A stretch of DNA of 64,000 nt from Nitrincola sp048264025 (GCF_048264025.1 NZ_JBLXDN010000019.1:1-64000), one strand, 5' to 3'. Shown: positions 44,860-55,028, counted from the stretch's first letter. The notes: generated by a model from the letters alone, not told the origin. Translations and numbers: made by a program.

Positions 44860-45975
44860 ATGAAATGCATGACTGATACCTTCATGAACCCGATTACTAC
44901 CCAGACCTGGTCTAACGGACGACACCTGGTGCGTTGCGTCAAGGTGATCCAGGAAACCTGGGATGTTCGAACCTTCTGCTTTATGGCAGAGCAGCCGGTA
45001 CTGTTTTTCTTCAAGCCGGGCCAGTTCGTGACCCTGGAGTTGGAGATCGATGGTGTGCCGGTTATGCGTTCTTATACTATATCCAGTTCGCCGTCGGTGC
45101 CCTACAGTTTTTCCATTACCGTCAAGCGTATGCCGGGTGGCTTAGTGTCTAACTGGTTGCATGATAATCTTAAGCAGGGCGATGATCTGGCTGTTCACGG
45201 GCCGGTAGGTAATTTCAACTGTATCGACTATCCAGCCGAAAAAGCGTTGTTTTTATCCGGTGGTGTGGGCATCACCCCGCTGATGTCGATGGTGCGTTGG
45301 TATTTTGATACCAATGCCGCCATAGATATTAATTTCATCCACAGTGCCCGCTCGCCGAAGGATATTATTTATCACCGCGAGATGGAGCATATTTTTTCCC
45401 GTATCCCTGAGTTCAAGCTGCATATCGTCTGTGAGCGCAGTGATGAATTGGGTGAGTCCTGGTATGGTCTGCGCGGCTATGTTAATCAGCGCATGCTGGA
45501 ATTGATCGCCCCAGACTATCTGGAGCGGGAAATTTTTTGCTGCGGCCCGACACCCTACATGAACGCGGTGAAGAATATCCTGCAACAAAACGGCTTCAAT
45601 ATGGCGCATTACCATGAAGAGTCCTTTGGTGCGACGCCCATTGAAGTCGAAGAAGAGGTGCTTGAACTGGTCGAGCAGGCCGAGCAAGCGGCCGAGGATG
45701 TTCAGCAGGCCGATCTGCTGCAGGTGGAGTTTGCCAGTTCCGGCAAAAGTGTACGCATCTTGCCCACTGAAACCGTGCATGCAGCGGCGTCAAAACTGGG
45801 GCTGCATATTCCTAAAGCCTGCGGTATGGGGATCTGTGGTACCTGCCGGGTCGAGCTTAAATCAGGCGAAGTGGAGATGGAGCACAATGGCGGTATCACC
45901 GATGAAGATGTGGCCGATGGCTATATTCTGTCTTGCTGTAGCCGACCCAAAGGCAATGTCGTGGTGGATTTCTGA
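44860..45975 (+). CDS. gbcB: Glycine betaine monooxygenase, ferredoxin reductase subunit GbcB
   Basis: A 371-residue reductase that feeds electrons from NAD(P)H to GbcA. Flavin-binding segment RSYTISSSP (about residue 65), NAD-binding GGVGITPLMSMVRW, then CCGPTPYM, and a C-terminal plant-type [2Fe-2S] ferredoxin with CGMGICGTC and a last Cys in SCCSRP. A start at the ATG three codons later (44869) is equally possible, since GGAT lies eight bases before it. It is divergent from gbcA. Confidence 0.92.
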   Translation: MKCMTDTFMNPITTQTWSNGRHLVRCVKVIQETWDVRTFCFMAEQPVLFFFKPGQFVTLELEIDGVPVMRSYTISSSPSVPYSFSITVKRMPGGLVSNWLHDNLKQGDDLAVHGPVGNFNCIDYPAEKALFLSGGVGITPLMSMVRWYFDTNAAIDINFIHSARSPKDIIYHREMEHIFSRIPEFKLHIVCERSDELGESWYGLRGYVNQRMLELIAPDYLEREIFCCGPTPYMNAVKNILQQNGFNMAHYHEESFGATPIEVEEEVLELVEQAEQAAEDVQQADLLQVEFASSGKSVRILPTETVHAAASKLGLHIPKACGMGICGTCRVELKSGEVEMEHNGGITDEDVADGYILSCCSRPKGNVVVDF

Positions 45976-46008
45976 CAGCCCGAGTTTGTCAGGCTAAACT
46001 ACAGGCCG

Positions 46009-46039
46009 TGTCGCAAATTGATATCCATGTCGCAAATGT
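46009..46039 (+). promoter_or_regulatory. Direct repeat TGTCGCAAAT, candidate GbdR operator for the glyA-sox operon
   Basis: Two exact copies of TGTCGCAAAT begin at 46009 and 46028, 19 bases apart, close to two helical turns. They stand about 105-135 bases before the glyA start. The same ten bases occur at 56398 near the gbdR start. Direct repeats of this spacing suit an AraC-family dimer. Confidence 0.6.
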
Positions 46040-46143
46040 ATCACCTACTGACGCAGGTACACATCTGATTTTAGCTGTGTAGGGCTAACATCTGCTGCAA
46101 ATGGCATTCAAGCCAGGTGTGGATGAATTTACAGGAGAACACA

Positions 46144-47439
46144 ATGATCAACCGTGATGGTTATTCCCGACTCGACTCGATCCAGGCATATGATGCTGAT
46201 CTGGCGCAGATGCTGAATGAAGAACAGCAACGTCAGGAAGCGCACATTGAGCTGATTGCGTCCGAAAACTATACCAGTATCCGGGTGATGGAAGCGCAGG
46301 GCGGGCAACTGACTAACAAGTACGCAGAAGGTTATCCGGGAAAGCGCTATTACGGCGGATGTGAAGCGGTTGATAAGGTCGAAGCGCTGGCAATTGAGCG
46401 TGCCTGCAAACTCTTCGGTGCCCGCTACGCTAATGTGCAGCCACACTCGGGTGCTCAGGCCAATGCGGCAGTATTTATGGCGATGGTGAATCCTGGCGAT
46501 ACTATTCTGGGAATGAGCCTGGCACATGGTGGACATCTGACCCATGGTGCCGCGCCTAACTTTTCTGGCAAGTATTACAAAGCGGTACAGTACGGACTGA
46601 ATCCACAAACCGGAGAAATCGATTACGATGAGGTGGAGCGACTGGCACGTGAGCATCAGCCAAAGATGATCATTGCCGGATTTTCAGCCTATTCGCTGAT
46701 TGTGGACTGGGCACGTTTTCGTCAAATCGCTGATGAAGTGGGTGCGGTACTGTTTGTGGATATGGCGCACATTGCCGGGTTGGTGGCGGCAGGACTGTAT
46801 CCCAGCCCCTTACCCTTTGCCGATGTGGTTTCAACTACCACACACAAAACCCTGCGGGGTCCACGCGGTGGTTTGATTCTGACGGCAAGTGATGACGAGG
46901 CTTTGCATAAGAAGCTCAATGGAGCGGTCTTTCCAGGTCAGCAGGGCGGGCCCTTGATGCATGTGATTGCCGCCAAAGCAGTTGCCTTCAAAGAAGCGAT
47001 GGAACCGGATTTTATCACCTACCAGCAGCATGTATTGGGTAATGCCCAGGCGATGGCTGGCGTGTTTATTGAACGTGGCTATGAGGTTATTTCCGGTGGT
47101 ACTAAAGACCATCTGTTCCTCTTGTCGCTGATCAGTCAGGGTCTGACCGGAAAGGCTGCCGATGCTGCTTTGGGGCGTGCGCATATTACTGTCAACAAAA
47201 ATTCGGTACCGAATGATCCGCAGAGTCCATTTGTGACTTCAGGGCTGCGTATTGGTACACCTGCAGTGACCTCGCGTGGTTTTGGCGTAAGTGAATGCCG
47301 TACCCTGTCGGGTTGGATCTGTGACATTCTGGATGTGATGAGTGCCGGTCAAGCAACTGATGCAATTGAAGCCAGCGTACGTGACAAAGTAGCTGAGCTT
47401 TGTGCCCGTTTCCCCGTTTACACCGAAACCCGCGCCTAG
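46144..47439 (+). CDS. glyA: Serine hydroxymethyltransferase
   Basis: A 431-residue PLP enzyme that joins glycine and methylene-tetrahydrofolate to make serine. The PLP lysine lies in TTTHKTLRGPRGG. N-terminal IELIASENYTS and NKYAEGYPGKRYYGGCE, and the cofactor motif NVQPHSGAQANAAVFMA are intact. The ATG at 46144 has CAGGAG eight bases ahead; an earlier in-frame ATG lacks one. It leads the sox operon (21-base gap to soxB), so it would use the methylene-folate made by sarcosine oxidase and the glycine left over. This is likely a pathway-specific copy. Confidence 0.93.
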   Translation: MINRDGYSRLDSIQAYDADLAQMLNEEQQRQEAHIELIASENYTSIRVMEAQGGQLTNKYAEGYPGKRYYGGCEAVDKVEALAIERACKLFGARYANVQPHSGAQANAAVFMAMVNPGDTILGMSLAHGGHLTHGAAPNFSGKYYKAVQYGLNPQTGEIDYDEVERLAREHQPKMIIAGFSAYSLIVDWARFRQIADEVGAVLFVDMAHIAGLVAAGLYPSPLPFADVVSTTTHKTLRGPRGGLILTASDDEALHKKLNGAVFPGQQGGPLMHVIAAKAVAFKEAMEPDFITYQQHVLGNAQAMAGVFIERGYEVISGGTKDHLFLLSLISQGLTGKAADAALGRAHITVNKNSVPNDPQSPFVTSGLRIGTPAVTSRGFGVSECRTLSGWICDILDVMSAGQATDAIEASVRDKVAELCARFPVYTETRA

Positions 47440-47460
47440 TCAGGCACAGGAGAATTTATA

Positions 47461-48711
47461 ATGCAGCGTTATTCAGGTTTTGGTCTGGCCAAACATGCCC
47501 TGTCACACAATGAAAACTGGCAGCGCATGTGGCGCAACCCGACTCCCAAGAACAAATATGATGTGATCATCATCGGTGGTGGTGGTCACGGTCTGGCAAC
47601 AGCGTACTACCTGGCCAAAGAGCACGGTATTACCAATGTGGCTGTGGTTGAAAAAGGTTGGCTGGGTGGTGGGAACACGGCACGTAATACCACTATCGTG
47701 CGTTCCAACTACCTTTGGGATGAGGCTGCAGCGCTTTATGAGCATTCGATGAAGCTTTGGGAAGGTTTGTCTCAGGATCTGAACTACAACGTGATGTTTT
47801 CCCAGCGCGGTGTACTCAATCTTGGCCATACCCTGCAGGATATGCGGGATATTCAGCGTCGCGTCAATGCTAACCGTCTTAACGGTATCGATGGTGAAGT
47901 GCTGGATGCCAAGCAGGTGCAGGAAATTTGTCCGATTCTGGATTGTTCAACAGCAACACGCTATCCGGTATTGGGTGCGTCCTGGCAGCCGCGTGCTGGT
48001 GTGGCGCGTCACGATGCAGTGGCCTGGGGCTTTGCCCGTGCGGCTGATGCCCTGGGTGTTGATCTGCTGCAGCAAACCGAAGTCACCGGCATGCGTATTG
48101 AAGATGGCCAGATTGTCGGGGTAGAAACCAATCGGGGCTTTATTGGTGCTGAAACAGTAGGTTGTGTGGCGGCCGGTAATTCCGGTGTGTTGTCACGTAT
48201 GGCAGGAATCAAACTGCCGCTGGAATCACACCCCTTGCAGGCTTTGGTATCTGAGCCGATCAAGCCGATTCTGGATACCGTGGTCATGTCCAATCATGTA
48301 CACGGCTATTGCAGCCAGTCGGATAAAGGCGATCTTGTCATTGGTGCCGGTATCGATGGATACAATGGCTATGGTCAGCGTGGTAGTTATCCGACCATTG
48401 AACATACCCTGCAGGCGATGGTGGAGATGTTCCCGATCTTCTCGCGGGTCCGCATGAACCGTCAGTGGGGCGGCATAGTAGACACCTGCCCGGATGCCTG
48501 TCCTATCCTGTCAGCCACCCCTGTGAAAGGCTTGTTCTTTAACTGTGGCTGGGGAACCGGTGGATTCAAGGCCACGCCGGGCTCCGGCAATGTGTTTGCC
48601 TGGACCCTGGCGAAGGGTTATGCCCATCCAATAGCGGCACCTTTCAGTATTGATCGCTTTGTCAGCGGTAAACTTATCGACGAGCACGGCGCTGCCGGCG
48701 TCGCCCACTAA
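47461..48711 (+). CDS. soxB: Sarcosine oxidase beta subunit
   Basis: A 416-residue flavoprotein of the heterotetrameric sarcosine oxidase that demethylates sarcosine to glycine. The FAD-binding Rossmann motif is IIGGGGHGLATAYYLA. The segment WLGGGNTARNTTIVRSNYL carries the histidine-flavin neighbourhood typical of SoxB, and CGWGTGGFKATPGSG near the end completes the FAD site. It follows glyA in one operon. Confidence 0.94.
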   Translation: MQRYSGFGLAKHALSHNENWQRMWRNPTPKNKYDVIIIGGGGHGLATAYYLAKEHGITNVAVVEKGWLGGGNTARNTTIVRSNYLWDEAAALYEHSMKLWEGLSQDLNYNVMFSQRGVLNLGHTLQDMRDIQRRVNANRLNGIDGEVLDAKQVQEICPILDCSTATRYPVLGASWQPRAGVARHDAVAWGFARAADALGVDLLQQTEVTGMRIEDGQIVGVETNRGFIGAETVGCVAAGNSGVLSRMAGIKLPLESHPLQALVSEPIKPILDTVVMSNHVHGYCSQSDKGDLVIGAGIDGYNGYGQRGSYPTIEHTLQAMVEMFPIFSRVRMNRQWGGIVDTCPDACPILSATPVKGLFFNCGWGTGGFKATPGSGNVFAWTLAKGYAHPIAAPFSIDRFVSGKLIDEHGAAGVAH

Positions 48712-48725
48712 GCAGAGGGAATACC

Positions 48726-49034
48726 ATGTTACATATTTATTGTCCCTATTGCGGGGAGCATCGTGAACAGAGTGAGTTCCACCCCAAAGGCCAGGCGCAT
48801 ATCCTGCGCCCGAAAGATCCGGAGAATTGCTCTGACGAGGAGTGGGGTGATTACCTGTTTTACCGGGATAACCCACGGGGTATCCATCATGAAATGTGGG
48901 TGCATGCGACCGGCTGTCGCAAGTTTTTCAATGTGACCCGTCATACCGTCAGTTACGAAATTCTGGAAACCTACAAAATGGGCGAGCAACCCCAGATAAC
49001 CGCACAGAGCCAGCCAACCGGAGGCGAAAAATGA
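48726..49034 (+). CDS. soxD: Sarcosine oxidase delta subunit
   Basis: A 102-residue small subunit. The zinc ligands expected in SoxD are visible as CPYCGEH near the start, His and Cys in MWVHATGCRKFF, and a later His. Family markers are EWGDYLFYRDNPRG. It overlaps soxA by four bases (ATGA). Confidence 0.93.
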   Translation: MLHIYCPYCGEHREQSEFHPKGQAHILRPKDPENCSDEEWGDYLFYRDNPRGIHHEMWVHATGCRKFFNVTRHTVSYEILETYKMGEQPQITAQSQPTGGEK

Positions 49035-52000
49035 GTCAGCCGAATCGTCTCGCTACAGGCGGATCTATCGACCGCAGCAAGCCCCTGAATTTCAGCTTTA
49101 ACGGTATACGTTATACCGGCTACGAAGGTGATACCCTGGCATCGGCGCTGCTGGCGAATGGTGTCGATATTGTTAACCGCAGCTTCAAATATTCTCGTCC
49201 ACGCGGCATTGTCGCGGCGGGTGCAGCTGAGCCCAATGCCGTGGTTCAGCTGGGCTCTACTGAGGCGGCACAAGTGCCCAACGTGCGTGCTACACAGCAG
49301 GCGCTCTATGAAGGTCTTTCAGCTCGCAGCACCAATGGTTGGCCTAACGTCAATAATGATGCCATGGGGCTGATGGGTAAGCTGGGCGGTCCTATGATGG
49401 GTCCAGGGTTTTACTACAAAACCTTTATGGCTCCGGCTTCCATGTGGATGACCTACGAAAAACTGATCCGTAAAGCCGCCGGCCTGGGGCGTGCCCCCAA
49501 GGAAAAGGACCCGGATATCTATGATCACTATAATCGTCATTGCGATCTATTGGTGATCGGCGCAGGTCCAGCGGGTTTGTCGGCGGCATTGATAGCGGCA
49601 CGTAGTGGCGCACGAGTGATTCTGTGTGATGAACAGGAAGCCCTGGGTGGTTCCTTGTTGGATTCAGCTGATAGTCTGGATGGTCAGCCTGCAACACAGT
49701 GGGTTGAGTCAGTCGTGGCTGAGTTGTCAGGCATGGACGATGTGCTGTTACTGCCACGCACCACCGCTAACGGTTATCACGACCATAACTTTGTTACCCT
49801 GCATGAGCGGCGCACCGAGCATCTGGCGGATACCGCACCGGATAAAAATCAGGTGCGCAGCCGTATGCATCATATCCGAGCCAGACAGGTGATTCTGGCA
49901 ACCGGTGCGCATGAGCGCCCCGTCGTTTATGCCAATAATGATGTGCCAGGTAACATGCTGGCCAGTGCAGTATCCACTTATATTCGCCGTTATGGCGTGG
50001 CGCCTGGTAACAAGCTGGTGGTGACTACAGCTAATGATAGTGGCTATCAGGCGGCCCTGGATTGGCATGGCGCTGGTCGTGAAGTGGTTGCCGTGGTGGA
50101 CTGCCGTACCAACCCTGAAGGCGATCTTGTCAAGGCAGCACGTCAAAAAGGTATACGTATTATTACTGGCAGTGCGGTGTTTGAAGGCAAAGGCAGCAAA
50201 CGGGTTACTGCAGCGCGTGTAGCCGGTGTTGATCTGCAGGCGTTTAAACTTACCGGTACCCCTGAAGATCTGCCTTGCGATACGATTGCCAGTTCCGGTG
50301 GTTTCAGCCCTGTAGTACATCTGTCGGCACATACCGGTGTGCGTCCAGTTTGGGATGATGAAGCCATAGGCTTTGTTCCTGGTTTAGTTAAAGGCATGAT
50401 TCCTGCTGGTGGTGCTAATGCAATTTACCCTCTGGCTGATGTGCTTAAGTCTGGCCTGAATTCAGCCGTTCAAGCCTTGACGGCCTGCGGTTATCAGCCC
50501 GTCGAAACCAAGCTGCCCAAAGCGGGTCGCAGGCTGGAAAGTACAGCAGTTGCGCTGTTTCAGGTACCACACCTGAAGCCGACAACCCGTGCACCCAAGC
50601 AGTTTGTGGACCTGCAGAACGATGTCACTGCTGCGGGTATTGAGATAGCTACTCGCGAAGGCTTCGAGTCTATCGAACATGTCAAACGCTATACCGCGCT
50701 GGGCTTTGGTACGGATCAAGGCAAGTTGGGCAATATTAACGGCATGGCGATAGCAGCCCGGGTGTTAGGGCAGACCATCCCTGAAACCGGCACCACTGTG
50801 TTCCGTCCCAATTATACCGGTATCAGCTTTGGGGCCATTGCCGGGCGTCACTGCGGTGATCTGTTTGATCCGGAACGTTACACAGCCATGCATGCCTGGC
50901 ATCTGGCGCGTGGCGCCAGATTTGAGGATGTCGGTCAGTGGAAACGCCCCTGGTATTTCCCGTTGGGTAACGAAACCATGCATGAGGCCGTCGCACGCGA
51001 GTGCCTGGCAGTACGTGAAAAAGTTGGCATCCTCGATGCGTCAACACTGGGTAAAATTGATATTCAAGGTAAGGATTCGCGCGAATTTCTGGCCCGTGTG
51101 TACACCAACAAATGGGCACAGCTGGGTCTGAATAAGTGCCGCTACGGGCTGATGTGTAAAGATGACGGCATGGTCATGGATGATGGTGTCACCACCTGTC
51201 TGGGGGATGACCACTTCCTTATGACCACGACCACAGGCGGTGCTGCCGGTATTCTGGAGTGGTTGGAACTTTGGCACCAGACTGAATGGCCGGAACTGGA
51301 CGTCTATTTCAACAGCGTAACCGATCATTGGGCCACCATGACTATCACTGGTCCACGTGCCCGCGATTTGCTGTCAGAAATCACTGATATTGATCTGTCC
51401 AAAGACAATTTCAAATTCATGGAATGCCGTGAAGGGCAGGTGGCCGATGTGCCTGCACGTGTTTATCGTATCTCCTTCACAGGTGAGCTGACTTATGAGA
51501 TCAACGTGCAGGCTAATTATGCCATGCATGTCTGGAACGCCTTGTTTGAACATGAAGCCAAATATGGTCTGACGCCTTATGGCACGGAAACCATGCATGT
51601 GCTGCGTGCCGAGAAAGGCTTCATCATTGTCGGTCAGGATACCGACGGTTCGGTCACGCCAGAAGATCTGGGGATGCAGTGGTGTGTCGGTTACGACAAG
51701 CCCTTTTCCTGGATCGGCAAGCGAGCATTGACTCGTCCTGATACCCGGCGTAAGGACCGTAAGCAGATGGTGGGTTTGAAGCCCGTTGATCCGACCGTGG
51801 TGTTACAGGAAGGTGCACAGATCGTGCTGGACCCGAATCAGTCCATTCCAATGAAAATGATGGGTCATGTAACGTCCAGTTACTACAGTTCAACACTTGG
51901 GCATGGCTTTGCGCTGGCATTAGTAGTCGGTGGTGCTGAGCGTATGGGCGAGAAAGTGTATATGCCGATGGCGGATGGCAAGGTACATGAAGCCGAGATT

Positions 52001-52048
52001 GTCAGTCCTGTCTTCCTGGACCCGAAAGGAGAGCGTCAGAATGTCTAA
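49031..52048 (+). CDS. soxA: Sarcosine oxidase alpha subunit
   Basis: The 1005-residue alpha chain has an N-terminal 2Fe-2S-like/NAD-binding region (GYEGDTLASALLANGV), a Rossmann domain with LVIGAGPAGLSAALIAARSG (about 175), and from about residue 610 a GcvT-like aminomethyltransferase domain that passes the methyl to tetrahydrofolate. The start (SQPNRLATGG) overlaps soxD; a longer in-frame reading would only cover soxD. Length agrees with the family. It overlaps soxG by eight bases. Confidence 0.94.
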   Translation: MSQPNRLATGGSIDRSKPLNFSFNGIRYTGYEGDTLASALLANGVDIVNRSFKYSRPRGIVAAGAAEPNAVVQLGSTEAAQVPNVRATQQALYEGLSARSTNGWPNVNNDAMGLMGKLGGPMMGPGFYYKTFMAPASMWMTYEKLIRKAAGLGRAPKEKDPDIYDHYNRHCDLLVIGAGPAGLSAALIAARSGARVILCDEQEALGGSLLDSADSLDGQPATQWVESVVAELSGMDDVLLLPRTTANGYHDHNFVTLHERRTEHLADTAPDKNQVRSRMHHIRARQVILATGAHERPVVYANNDVPGNMLASAVSTYIRRYGVAPGNKLVVTTANDSGYQAALDWHGAGREVVAVVDCRTNPEGDLVKAARQKGIRIITGSAVFEGKGSKRVTAARVAGVDLQAFKLTGTPEDLPCDTIASSGGFSPVVHLSAHTGVRPVWDDEAIGFVPGLVKGMIPAGGANAIYPLADVLKSGLNSAVQALTACGYQPVETKLPKAGRRLESTAVALFQVPHLKPTTRAPKQFVDLQNDVTAAGIEIATREGFESIEHVKRYTALGFGTDQGKLGNINGMAIAARVLGQTIPETGTTVFRPNYTGISFGAIAGRHCGDLFDPERYTAMHAWHLARGARFEDVGQWKRPWYFPLGNETMHEAVARECLAVREKVGILDASTLGKIDIQGKDSREFLARVYTNKWAQLGLNKCRYGLMCKDDGMVMDDGVTTCLGDDHFLMTTTTGGAAGILEWLELWHQTEWPELDVYFNSVTDHWATMTITGPRARDLLSEITDIDLSKDNFKFMECREGQVADVPARVYRISFTGELTYEINVQANYAMHVWNALFEHEAKYGLTPYGTETMHVLRAEKGFIIVGQDTDGSVTPEDLGMQWCVGYDKPFSWIGKRALTRPDTRRKDRKQMVGLKPVDPTVVLQEGAQIVLDPNQSIPMKMMGHVTSSYYSSTLGHGFALALVVGGAERMGEKVYMPMADGKVHEAEIVSPVFLDPKGERQNV

Positions 52049-52667
52049 CGTAGCTGTATTTGATCAATGTGCGGGTGCCGGGGTGATTGCTGAATCACCA
52101 CTGAGTCATGTGAGTGGCAAAAAAGGAGGCACGGCTCCGGGTGTGATTTTGCGTGAAAAAGCCTTTCTCGGCTATCTGACCTTGCGGGGTAATGCGGCTG
52201 ACCAGGCCTTTTGTGACGCCGTGCAACAGGTGTTGGGTATGGCGTTACCCACAGAGCCTTTGGCCTTATATATAAATATTGACAAGGGCTCCAGTATTCA
52301 GTGGATAGCACCTGATGAGTGGCTAATTTTGCTGCCAGGCGGTAGCGAATATGAAACTGAATTGGCCTTCAGAGCGGCGTTTTCCGGGCATTTTGCGCTG
52401 GTTAACATCAGTGGAGGCCAGACGCTGTTGACGCTGACAGGCCCTGCAGCCCGTGATGTGCTGCATAAATCTACTGGTTACGATGTGCATCCGCGTAACT
52501 TTCCGGTGGGTAAGGGCGTCACCACCACCTTTGCTAAAGCGACGGCGGTGATTCGTCGTCCATCAGAGGATGTTTGGGAGTTGGTGGTGCGCCGCAGTTT
52601 TGCCGATTACTGCTATCGTTGGCTGGTGGATGCCAGCCGGGAATTCGGCCTGGATGCCGAAATATAA
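52041..52667 (+). CDS. soxG: Sarcosine oxidase gamma subunit
   Basis: A 208-residue subunit that stabilises the complex at the GcvT-like part of SoxA. Segments YINIDKGSSIQWIAPDEWLILLPGG and LVNISGGQTLLTLTGPAARDVLHKS are typical. It starts inside the end of soxA and is followed after 68 bases by purU. Confidence 0.9.
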   Translation: MSNVAVFDQCAGAGVIAESPLSHVSGKKGGTAPGVILREKAFLGYLTLRGNAADQAFCDAVQQVLGMALPTEPLALYINIDKGSSIQWIAPDEWLILLPGGSEYETELAFRAAFSGHFALVNISGGQTLLTLTGPAARDVLHKSTGYDVHPRNFPVGKGVTTTFAKATAVIRRPSEDVWELVVRRSFADYCYRWLVDASREFGLDAEI

Positions 52668-52735
52668 CATAATAAACACGGGTGGCCGGTCGTGCTGAAA
52701 TACACCATCGGACCACTCTGATTACGAGGTAGTCT

Positions 52736-53602
52736 ATGAGCAGAACACAGGGTAGCTGGATTTTTACCGCCCAATGTCCCAGTCGTATCGGTACAGTCGA
52801 TGTGGTTACACGTTTTTTGCGCGAGGAAAACTGTTATATCACCGAGTTGAATTCCTTCGATGATAAGGAAAGTCTGGGGTTTGTGATTCGCGTTGAGTTC
52901 AGACCTGAGCAATCTGGTTTTGATGCAGAGGGTTTTTTACAGCGCTTTACACCCAGAGCGGCCGGTTTTGCTATGCAGTTTGAACTGACAGCGCCAGATG
53001 CACGCATGCCGGTGGTGATTATGGTGTCTAAATCAGATCACTGTTTGAATGACTTGCTATACCGTTACCGTACAGGGCAACTGGCTATTGATATACGTGC
53101 GATCATATCAAACCATCCCGATCTGGAACCCTTGGCGAAGTGGCATAACCTGCCGTATTACCATTTCCCGATTACGGCTGAAACACGTGCCGAACAGGAA
53201 GCTCAGGTTTCTCGGGTTATTGAAGAAACGGGTGCTGAACTGGTGGTGCTGGCGCGCTATATGCAAGTACTGTCAACGGAGATGTGCGAAAAACTGTCTG
53301 GCAAGGCGATCAATATCCACCATTCTCTGTTGCCAGGCTTCAAAGGTGCGAGACCGTACCATCAGGCCTATGACAAAGGTGTTAAGCTGGTCGGCGCAAC
53401 GGCACATTATATCAATAATGATCTGGATGAAGGCCCCATTATTGCGCAAGGGGTGGAGCCGGTAACTCACACTCACTATCCGGAAGATCTGATCGAAAAA
53501 GGCCGTGATATCGAGTGCTTAACTCTGGCGCGGGCTGTCAGTTATCATATTGAGCGTCGTGTATTTCTGCAAAAAGGCAAAACAGTGGTGTTTGCCAGTT
53601 AA
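52736..53602 (+). CDS. purU: Formyltetrahydrofolate deformylase
   Basis: A 288-residue hydrolase that releases formate and tetrahydrofolate from formyl-folate, keeping folate free while sarcosine is being demethylated. An N-terminal ACT domain (about 8-90, CPSRIGTVDVVTRFL) precedes the formyl-transferase fold with SKSDHCLNDLLYR, the active His in NIHHSLLPGFKGARPYHQA and the Asp in NDLDEGPIIAQGVEPV. A GAGGT box precedes the ATG. Formate would pass to the Fds enzyme. Confidence 0.93.
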   Translation: MSRTQGSWIFTAQCPSRIGTVDVVTRFLREENCYITELNSFDDKESLGFVIRVEFRPEQSGFDAEGFLQRFTPRAAGFAMQFELTAPDARMPVVIMVSKSDHCLNDLLYRYRTGQLAIDIRAIISNHPDLEPLAKWHNLPYYHFPITAETRAEQEAQVSRVIEETGAELVVLARYMQVLSTEMCEKLSGKAINIHHSLLPGFKGARPYHQAYDKGVKLVGATAHYINNDLDEGPIIAQGVEPVTHTHYPEDLIEKGRDIECLTLARAVSYHIERRVFLQKGKTVVFAS

Positions 53603-53638
53603 ACGTTATAACAATAAATAGGGTAGTCGAGAATCATC

Positions 53639-55018
53639 ATGTCCATCAGTGTGTTTGATCTGTTTAAAATTGGTGTGGGGCCGTCCAGCTCCCATACCGT
53701 CGGGCCGATGAGTGCCGCGTGTGATTTTGTTGAAGAGTTGATCAAACGCCAGTGTATGCTGCAAATAACACAACTGCAGGTGCGCCTGTATGGTTCGTTA
53801 TCGGCAACGGGTAAAGGGCATGCCACAGACCGTGCCGTGATAATGGGACTAATGGGTGAACGTCCTGCCCAGATCGATCCAGACGTTATCGCACCGCGGA
53901 TTGACGAACTGTTGGCGAGTGGTCAGTTGCTGCTGAATCAGCAACAAGCGATAGCGTTCGACTGGGACAAGGACATGATTTTCCTTGAAGAGGTGTTACC
54001 CGGCCATCCGAATGCGATGTCGATAACCGCCTTGGGGGATTCAGGGGTTATCTATGAGAATACTTATTACTCTATAGGGGGCGGTTTTGTGCTGACAGCC
54101 GCCCAGGCAGCCGAGGATAAGCTGGTATTGCATACCTCTGCATTACCCTATGATTTCAATACCGCTGAAGAATTGCTGCGTCTGTGTAAACAGCACTCTT
54201 TGTCGATCAGTGAGCTGATGCTTGAAAATGAAAAAGTCTGGCGCAGCGAGCAAGAGATACGTGATGGTCTTTGGACTATCTGGCAGGCGATGCATGCCTG
54301 CGTTGAGAATGGCCTGAAGCATGGCGGTATATTACCGGGTGGCTTGAATGTGCGCCGTCGCGCCCCTGCCTTCTATGAACGCCTGAAAGCGGTTGAACAG
54401 AATAAAAACGTCATTGCCAGTAATTTCTCGGTTATGGACTGGGTCAATGTCTATGCTTTGGCTGTTAATGAAGAGAATGCCGCCGGTGGGCGCATGGTCA
54501 CAGCGCCAACTAATGGTGCGGCAGGGATTATTCCGGCGGTGCTTTGCTATTACATGCAATTTGAACCCACAGCGTCTGAAAAGCATCTGGTTGATTTTCT
54601 GTTGGCCGCCGGGGCCGTAGGTATTCTGTGCAAAAAGAACGCCTCGATTTCCGGTGCCGAAGTGGGTTGTCAGGGCGAAGTGGGGTCGGCCTGTGCCATG
54701 GCGGCAGCCGGTTTATGCGAAGTCCTGGGCGGTACACCTCTGCAGGTGGAGAATGCGGCTGAAATCGGTTTGGAACATAACCTGGGATTAACCTGTGATC
54801 CGGTTGGCGGCCTGGTGCAGGTGCCCTGTATCGAGCGCAATGCCATCGCTTCAATCAAGGCGATCAATGCGGCTCAGATGGCACTGCGTGGCGATGGTGA
54901 ACACTTTATCTCGCTGGATAAAGTCATTCGTACCATGCGCGATACCGGCCGTGATATGCAGGACAAGTACAAAGAAACCTCTCGCGGCGGTTTGGCGGTT
55001 AATGCGATTGAGTGTTGA
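53639..55018 (+). CDS. sdaA: L-serine dehydratase (Fe-S type, single chain)
   Basis: The 459-residue enzyme deaminates serine to pyruvate, the last step from betaine carbon to central metabolism. The substrate-binding loop GVGPSSSHTVGPM opens the protein. The catalytic domain holds PTNGAAGIIPAVLCYYM and the cluster cysteines in VGILCKKNASISGAEVGCQGEVGSACAM and LTCDPVGGLVQVPC. It follows purU by 36 bases in the sox operon and is terminated by a hairpin. Confidence 0.93.
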   Translation: MSISVFDLFKIGVGPSSSHTVGPMSAACDFVEELIKRQCMLQITQLQVRLYGSLSATGKGHATDRAVIMGLMGERPAQIDPDVIAPRIDELLASGQLLLNQQQAIAFDWDKDMIFLEEVLPGHPNAMSITALGDSGVIYENTYYSIGGGFVLTAAQAAEDKLVLHTSALPYDFNTAEELLRLCKQHSLSISELMLENEKVWRSEQEIRDGLWTIWQAMHACVENGLKHGGILPGGLNVRRRAPAFYERLKAVEQNKNVIASNFSVMDWVNVYALAVNEENAAGGRMVTAPTNGAAGIIPAVLCYYMQFEPTASEKHLVDFLLAAGAVGILCKKNASISGAEVGCQGEVGSACAMAAAGLCEVLGGTPLQVENAAEIGLEHNLGLTCDPVGGLVQVPCIERNAIASIKAINAAQMALRGDGEHFISLDKVIRTMRDTGRDMQDKYKETSRGGLAVNAIEC

Positions 55019-55028
55019 GAAGGGTGGA

